Assembly (NCBI GenBank): GCA_026418115.1
Contig: JAOABY010000001.1
Coordinates: forward strand, 1-64,000
Direction: 5' to 3'
DNA length: 64,000 nt
Source of the DNA: Spirochaetaceae bacterium
GTDB lineage: Bacteria; Spirochaetota; Spirochaetia; Treponematales; Rectinemataceae
A program made the position numbers and the translations under genes. Shown here piece by piece: positions 58,292-64,000 of this stretch. The notes beneath the pieces were generated by a model. That model saw only the letters and a program-made list of their open reading frames with translations, searched no databases and was not told where the DNA came from. Positions within the stretch are counted from its first letter, which is position 1, and each line of letters begins with the position of its first letter.

Positions 58292-59169
58292 TGCCCGTGC
58301 TCCCACCTCGTCATGTTCCCGGCATCCCGGCAGGCTCTTCATCACCAGCCGCAAGCCATGCTCCCCTGGCAGCACCTGCATCTGCAGCTGCACCATCACT
58401 CCAGGCAGATCAGCTTGCCATCGGGTGGAAGCAAGGCAGAGAGGAGCGCATCCTTGCCAGTGACATCAGATTCAGCGTGTATCCAGGCCACCTCGTTGCA
58501 TTGATTGGCCCCAATGGAGCAGGAAAATCGACCCTGCTCAGGACGATCGCCGGGCTTCTCCCTCCTCTCGCCGGCTCGCTCGACATACTTGGCACACCCT
58601 TGCATACCCTCGATGCCGCAGAACGTGCCACGATGATCGCCTGCGTGTTCAATGAGCGGTTCGATGCCGGCTATTTTACGGTTGAGGAAATTGTTGCCTT
58701 TGGCCGTTATCCGTATACTTCGGCACGCCTCCGCATGAGCGATGAAGATCGAAGCCAGATCCGCAAGGCTCTCGAACTCACAGGTATGGCAGGATTCGGC
58801 GGACGCCGGTATGCAAGCCTCTCTGATGGAGAGAAACAGAAAGTACAACTGGCAAGAGCCGTGGCACAGCAGACTCCCATACTGCTGCTCGATGAGCCAA
58901 CCGCATTCCTCGATGCGCCATCACGAATAGAGATATTTCATCTGGCGGGACAGCTTGCACAGACCGAGCAGAAGAGCATTATTCTCTGCACGCATGAAAT
59001 CGATCTAGCCCTCAAGCATGCCGACGAGTTGTGGATCTTCGACCAGACACACCGTTTCTCGGCCGGCTCGCCCTATGTCATCAGCAGGTCGGGATTGATC
59101 GGGAAAGCATTTGACACAGCCACCGTGCACTTCGATGCGCTCAGTGGCAGCTTCAGAGCACGCCAGTAG
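58291..59169 (+). CDS. ABC transporter ATP-binding protein (BtuD/FecE-like)
   Basis: Walker A GPNGAGKST, LSDGEKQKVQLARAVAQQTPILLLDEPTAFLD. Confidence 0.93.
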   Translation: MPVLPPRHVPGIPAGSSSPAASHAPLAAPASAAAPSLQADQLAIGWKQGREERILASDIRFSVYPGHLVALIGPNGAGKSTLLRTIAGLLPPLAGSLDILGTPLHTLDAAERATMIACVFNERFDAGYFTVEEIVAFGRYPYTSARLRMSDEDRSQIRKALELTGMAGFGGRRYASLSDGEKQKVQLARAVAQQTPILLLDEPTAFLDAPSRIEIFHLAGQLAQTEQKSIILCTHEIDLALKHADELWIFDQTHRFSAGSPYVISRSGLIGKAFDTATVHFDALSGSFRARQ

Positions 59170-59235
59170 TTCACCGGCTGCAGCATATGCAGAGTGAAGC
59201 AGATCTCCTTGCGAGCTGCAGCCCTCTGCACCAGC

Positions 59236-59721
59236 TCAGAACTTGTAGCCAAATCTCCTGAGCATCGCCTTGCGGGTGGCCTTGTCTTCGGGGCCTTCGA
59301 CTCCCTTGGGCGAGAATCCGTCGATGACTCCAAGAATACCTGCACCCTGCTCCGTGACGGACCTGATAACCTCGACCGGATTGGCGGTGGCACAGAAGAT
59401 GCGGCACACCTCGGGACACGCCTTGATGCGATCGAGAACATTGATGGGAAATGCCCCTGGTCCAATTATAAGGTAGAAAGTGTGGCCTGCGCCCACATTC
59501 TGCGCCATGCGCTCTGCGGCGCTCACCAGCTCGGGATCATTTCCTTCGGTACGGACAAGGCAAGGGCCTGATGCTTCATTGAAGGCAAGTCCGAACTTTA
59601 CACCGGGGACCGAAGCAACCATGATCTCGGCTATATCCTCTACCGTCTTGATGAAGTGGGACTGTCCCACAATGATGTTGCATCCTTCCGGAAAATCGAG
59701 GCGGACGCTCTCAAGTGTCAT
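59236..59721 (-). CDS. adenosine-specific kinase
   Basis: SVRLDFPEGCNIIVGQSHFIKTVEDIAEIM...GFSPKGVEGPEDKATRKAMLRRFGYK; 161 aa. Confidence 0.85.
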   Translation of the reverse strand: MTLESVRLDFPEGCNIIVGQSHFIKTVEDIAEIMVASVPGVKFGLAFNEASGPCLVRTEGNDPELVSAAERMAQNVGAGHTFYLIIGPGAFPINVLDRIKACPEVCRIFCATANPVEVIRSVTEQGAGILGVIDGFSPKGVEGPEDKATRKAMLRRFGYKF

Positions 59722-59775
59722 GCGTGTTCCTCCTTGCGTGAGAACTGTTGCAGACGGCAGCCAGGGCTGCCGTGT

Positions 59776-60606
59776 TCATGATTCCCTGCTTCGAGGGAAG
59801 CCGACCGGCGCGACGTAGACCGCAAACATATCTTCACCATCGAGCCCCAGGTAGGCGTCGAGTTTCTCCTGATCATAAGCTCCGACCGCACAGGTACCAA
59901 GCCCGAGAGATTCGCATGCCAGATAGAGATTCTGGCAGGAGTGGCCGGCATCAAGTGCCACAAATTTGTCTGCCGCCTGCCCGTACCGCCATTCACTTCG
60001 ATAGGGCACTGCAGCCCACATGAAGACACAGGCAGCGTTCCAGAACTGGCCATTGAGCGCTGCATCAAGTTCGGAAGCATCGTCTCCCTGGCGCTCGAGT
60101 ACAAGCTGGTGCTCCACAGGCAGGTAGCGATAGAGGCCTGGTGCGAGATCCTTCACCAGATGGGCAAACACATAGACATCGAGAGGATGGCGGGCCCCTC
60201 CTGAAGGGGTTGTCCTGAAGGAAAACTTGCCCCGGTTCTCCTTGACTCCCTCAACTGCCCACAGCAGGAATGACAGCTCTTCAAGGGAAATGGGCTTATC
60301 CTGGAACTGGCGGCGCGATCGTCTGCTGGCAAGCAGGGAATAGAGTATGGCGGCTGAATGTTCAGCGCCGACTGGCTGCCCGCTGTCAGCGTGTGCCTGA
60401 GTGCCTGCTGCACCGGCCTTCTTTTCCTCCCCTGCTCCACTGAAGAGCGTATCCGGGGAGGGCAGCCGTATCACACAGGCATCCGGCTCAGGTGGTTCCT
60501 CCTGAGGAGGAGGTGGAACGCCTTTCGACTGATCGGAAGGAACCGTCTTGACCAGATGCCAATTCGATTTCAGAAACCATCGACCCTGTGCTCTCTCGAA
60601 CTGCAT
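59776..60606 (-). CDS. SagB-type nitroreductase-fold dehydrogenase
   Basis: SRRSRRQFQDKPISLEELSFLLWAVEG...TTPSGGARHPLDVYVF...DAGHSCQNLYLACESLGLGTCAVGA. Confidence 0.88.
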   Translation of the reverse strand: MQFERAQGRWFLKSNWHLVKTVPSDQSKGVPPPPQEEPPEPDACVIRLPSPDTLFSGAGEEKKAGAAGTQAHADSGQPVGAEHSAAILYSLLASRRSRRQFQDKPISLEELSFLLWAVEGVKENRGKFSFRTTPSGGARHPLDVYVFAHLVKDLAPGLYRYLPVEHQLVLERQGDDASELDAALNGQFWNAACVFMWAAVPYRSEWRYGQAADKFVALDAGHSCQNLYLACESLGLGTCAVGAYDQEKLDAYLGLDGEDMFAVYVAPVGFPRSRES

Positions 60607-60753
60607 GGCGCTACCTCTTTTCCCGGCTCTTTTCACCTGGTATGCAATCAGTCTGCCTTTGGCTTGCGGCAGCATCCTGTCGCATATCCAGCCTCAAAGA
60701 TATCTCATCGATACAATGACATTCTATCATATGATCCAGACCCTCACCCAGCT

Positions 60754-61233
60754 TCATGATTCACTGCAATGGTCTGTATTCAGCAGGCAATGCTGGGCAA
60801 GGATGCGCTCGACCTCACGTACCGCGCGTTCGATCATGGGATTGCAGACCGAATCAGCCAGTCCTCGGGCAGCCATGGCATCCCTTCCTTCCTGAGTCCA
60901 CAAGTCGACTCCCTCCAGAAGATTCCGGCATGCCGTACTGCCCTTGAAATCGGCCATGTGTTCCATAAATGTCCGTGTGATGCCATAGAGCTCGAGTTTT
61001 CTGTCCTGGTCTACGGACGCCGATCCACCCAGAGCAAGGGACAGAGCCATGATTCCGCCGGTCACCGCTCCGCAGGTCAATCCCTGGCGGCCCATCCCCC
61101 CGCCGAATCCTCCTGCAATTCTATGCGCCACCGATTCCGGCAAGCCCAGGTCTTCCGCAAAAACCGCGAATACCGCCTGGGAACAGGCAGATCCAGCCTT
61201 GTGCAATGCTACCGCTCGTTCCGTTCTTGTCAT
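60754..61233 (-). CDS. C_GCAxxG_C_C family protein
   Basis: GSACSQAVFAVFAEDLGLP...RIAGGFGGGMGRQGLTCGAVTGGIMALSLALG; conserved cysteines. Confidence 0.88.
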   Translation of the reverse strand: MTRTERAVALHKAGSACSQAVFAVFAEDLGLPESVAHRIAGGFGGGMGRQGLTCGAVTGGIMALSLALGGSASVDQDRKLELYGITRTFMEHMADFKGSTACRNLLEGVDLWTQEGRDAMAARGLADSVCNPMIERAVREVERILAQHCLLNTDHCSES

Positions 61234-61312
61234 GATATCTCCCTGTAGATGGCCTCTACTCACCATCCTGCCAGTCTGGCCAGACGCTTGCTGCTCGAAG
61301 TGGCACCGAGCC

Positions 61313-62803
61313 TCATCGATATTGCCGCGCTGCCGCAACAGCCTTTTTCCAGCCTTCCACCAGAGTCCTTCTTGCCTCTTCGGTCATGCGCGGGGTGAAT
61401 TCACGCCGCATCCGCCAGTTTCTGCGCACATCTTCAAGGTCCGACCAGTATCCCACCGCCAGCCCCGCGAGGTATGCCGCGCCGAGGGCAGTCGTCTCGC
61501 TCACTTCCGGCAGCACGACTCTGGTGCCGGTAATGTCGGCCTGGAATTGCATCAGGAAGGTATTTGCCGATGCGCCTCCGTCTGCCTTGATGGCTGACAG
61601 CTCCCTTCCTGCGTCGCGTTCCATCGCTTCAAAGAGATCCATGGACTGGAAGGCTATCGATTCGAGCGCAGCTCGTACAAAATGAGCCTTCGATGTGCCG
61701 CGGGTGAGGCCGACCACTGTACCTCTCACATCCGAATCCCAGTAGGGAGCGCCAAGTCCCACAAATGCCGGTACCAGATAGACCCCCTGGCTGTCGTCAA
61801 CCGATCTTGCCAGCTGCTCGCTTTCCGCCGAATCAGCAAGCATGCCCATCTGGTCCCTGAGCCACTGGATCACCGCTCCGGCAATGAAGACCGAGCCTTC
61901 AAGCGCGTAGGTATAGCCCTTTCCCAGATCCCATGCCACGGTCGTGAGAAGATTGTTGCGAGATTCCACAGGGAAGGGACCGGTATTCATCAGCGTAAAG
62001 CAGCCTGTTCCGTATGTGTTCTTCACGGAGCCCGCCTCAAAGCAGGTGTGTCCAAAGAGCGCAGCCTGCTGGTCGCCAGCGACACCGGTAACGGGAATTT
62101 CAACACCGAAAAGATCTTTGTGTGTTGTTCCAAAGAAGCCTGAAGAAGGAAGTACTTCCGGCAGCAGCAGCGCAGGGACTTCCAGAAGTTCCAGCAGTTC
62201 GGGGGCCCACTGGCGCCTGTGAATGTCGAACAGCATCGTGCGCGACGCGTTGGATGGGTCTGTCGCATGCTTTCCCGTAAGACAGTAGATCAGCCATGCA
62301 TCAATCGTTCCGAACATCAGTTCGCCACGCTCGGCGCGGTACTTGAGATCAGGTCTCTCACGCATCAGCCAGGTAAGTTTCGTGCCGGAGAAATAGGCAT
62401 CGAGCACCAGACCTGTACGAGACCGTACGAGCGGTTCTGCGCCACGCGCCCTCAACTCGTCACAGATGCCGCTTGACCGCCGGCACTGCCAGACAATCGC
62501 ATTGTATACTGGCTTGCCGGTAGCGCGCTCCCAGACCACTGTGGTCTCGCGCTGGTTGGTAATGCCGATGGCGGCGATCTGGGAGGGCTCGATCTGTGCT
62601 GCCTCAATGGCTCCTTTTGCCGCCGCCAGCTGTGTCGACCAGATTTCCTCTGGATCGTGCTCGACCCAGCCCGGCCGGGGGAAGATCTGCCGGAAAGGAA
62701 TCTGTTTTACACCAATAATGATACCATCATGATTGAACAGAATTGCGCGGGAAGTGGTTGTCCCCTGATCCAGCGCGAGGATGTAGGTAGCGTTGCGATC
62801 CAT
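61313..62803 (-). CDS. glpK: glycerol kinase
   Basis: [53 protein letters not shown]. Confidence 0.97.
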   Translation of the reverse strand: MDRNATYILALDQGTTTSRAILFNHDGIIIGVKQIPFRQIFPRPGWVEHDPEEIWSTQLAAAKGAIEAAQIEPSQIAAIGITNQRETTVVWERATGKPVYNAIVWQCRRSSGICDELRARGAEPLVRSRTGLVLDAYFSGTKLTWLMRERPDLKYRAERGELMFGTIDAWLIYCLTGKHATDPSNASRTMLFDIHRRQWAPELLELLEVPALLLPEVLPSSGFFGTTHKDLFGVEIPVTGVAGDQQAALFGHTCFEAGSVKNTYGTGCFTLMNTGPFPVESRNNLLTTVAWDLGKGYTYALEGSVFIAGAVIQWLRDQMGMLADSAESEQLARSVDDSQGVYLVPAFVGLGAPYWDSDVRGTVVGLTRGTSKAHFVRAALESIAFQSMDLFEAMERDAGRELSAIKADGGASANTFLMQFQADITGTRVVLPEVSETTALGAAYLAGLAVGYWSDLEDVRRNWRMRREFTPRMTEEARRTLVEGWKKAVAAARQYR

Positions 62804-62894
62804 GGCGCCAGTATAGCGCATTTTCATAAGGGGGTGAGAGAGGCTCGATGCACAAATATGGGCTGGGATGGATATCATCCCCGCTCGCTGTTCT

Positions 62895-63740
62895 TCAGAA
62901 GCCCTGCCTGAAGAACTGGTACATCAGAATGCCGCCTGCTACCGCAACATTCAGCGAGTCGACGTCTTTCTCCATGGGAATGCATACCTGCTCGGTGGAG
63001 TGCTCCAGCACCTCAGGCGGCAGACCATATCCTTCATTGCCAAGCACGAGAGCACGTGGCACCTTGTCGCGTAGGGCATCAGCCAGGACAGCGCTGTCTG
63101 TTGCCCTGTCGGTGAGTGCCGCTGCACAGATCCTCCAGCCTGCCTCCCTCAACAGCAAGAGGTCCTGCAGTGCACATGCAAGTATCGGCAGAGCAAAGAC
63201 ATTGCCCATCGATGCCCTGATGGCCTTGCGATAGTAGGGATCGGCACAGCCGGGCCCCAGTGCGATTGCATCGGAGCCCAGTGCAGCAGCCGTTCTTATC
63301 AGCGCACCGAGATTCGATGGATCGGTAACATCCCAGAGCACAAGCAGGCGTGCAGGCCTGGTGCCGCATCCAGCATCCAAGGCAACCGATGCCTCCGATG
63401 CACCAGCTCTCACTGTATCGATGCGCGCAAGCCAGCCATCGAGACTGCCCAGCGCGGGTTTATGAGCCAGTGCCAGTACGCCCCGGTGGAACTTGAAATC
63501 AACCAGCGCGCACAGCTCATCATGCGACATGATCACGAGATGATCCTGTACTCCAGGCATGGTCTGCTAGTAATGTGCCTGCTCCTGGGTACAGACCAGC
63601 AGCTCGGGCACAATGCTGCATGACAGGGCTTTTTCTATGACTATCCGCCCTTCCAGCACCATGAGCCCTTCACGGGCAATATCACGATCCCTGAGCCTCG
63701 CAAGAGCGCGTATGTCAGCCACGTTGCCTGCTCCCTCCAT
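62895..63740 (-). pseudogene. TrmH/SpoU-family RNA methyltransferase interrupted by an in-frame TAG
   Basis: N-terminal piece (63567-63740, ...VLEGRIVIEKALSCSIVPELLVCTQEQAHY*) and C-terminal piece (62895-63560, ...GVLALAHKP...LVLWDVTDPSNLGALIRTAAALG...LVLGNEGYGLP) are in the same frame, separated by TAG CAG ACC ATG. Confidence 0.75.
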
Positions 63741-63758
63741 GCCGTGCAACTGCAACGA

Positions 63759-64000
63759 TCAGGTGATTGTTTCTACCCTGATCATGTTGGTGGTGCCTCT
63801 TCGTGCCAGAGGCAGGCCCGCTACTATCACCACCCGGTCGCCCGCCCTGAGTGCGCCCTGGCGCTTGCAGATACCAAGCACTTCTTCCACCACTTCATCC
63901 AGGCGTTTGCCCTTGCCCGAATGCAGGAAGGGACATACGCCCCAGTTCAGCGCCATCTGGTGGTAGAGCTTTTCATCAGTCATGAAGGCGAGAATGGGCA
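63759..64000 (-). CDS. pyk: pyruvate kinase, C-terminal part (runs off window end)
   Basis: PILAFMTDEKLYHQMALNWGVCPFLHSG...RAGDRVVIVAGLPLARRGTTNMIRVETIT; pyruvate kinase C-terminal domain. Confidence 0.85.
   Translation of the reverse strand, partial: PILAFMTDEKLYHQMALNWGVCPFLHSGKGKRLDEVVEEVLGICKRQGALRAGDRVVIVAGLPLARRGTTNMIRVETIT

Noticed and set aside
1-64000. Search for CRISPR arrays, transposons, integrases, phage genes, rRNA and restriction/defence systems
   Set aside because: No direct repeats with spacers, transposase motifs or defence families seen by eye; the window reads as core chromosome.

Overview
The window is a gene-dense bacterial chromosome segment with about 54 protein genes, one tRNA and one riboswitch. 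I saw no rRNA, CRISPR array, transposase, integrase or prophage signature. The gene set (long-form GlmS, eukaryote/archaeal-type ProS, M16C protease, HprK/HPr next to RpoN and HPF, CBS-type PPase, Gx transporter/NusG-II pair) suggests a moderately high-GC spirochaete; this is inferred from gene content, not from a database search. Most of it is core metabolism, chaperones (grpE-dnaK-dnaJ), iron and cobalamin uptake, glycerol catabolism and regulators (Fur, LexA, RpoN, an ECF sigma). I did not find a large unknown multi-gene system. The features most worth a second look are: (1) a full-length DEAD-box-like protein with every catalytic motif degraded and a long charged tail (28216-30024); (2) an in-frame CopA-CopZ fusion that keeps an internal ribosome-binding site, ATG and promoter-like sequence (34761-37322); (3) a four-gene ECF sigma / TM partner / two Spy-like periplasmic protein operon (7981-10308); (4) a tRNA-Val whose acceptor stem lies in a perfect 19-bp inverted repeat followed by a U-rich tract (4690-4785); (5) a TrmH-family methyltransferase split by an in-frame amber codon (62895-63755); and (6) an NDH-2/DoxX-like fusion with an Ala/Thr/Ser-rich repeated linker (30234-32210). 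All functional names come from reading the translations and family motifs by eye; none was verified by search.
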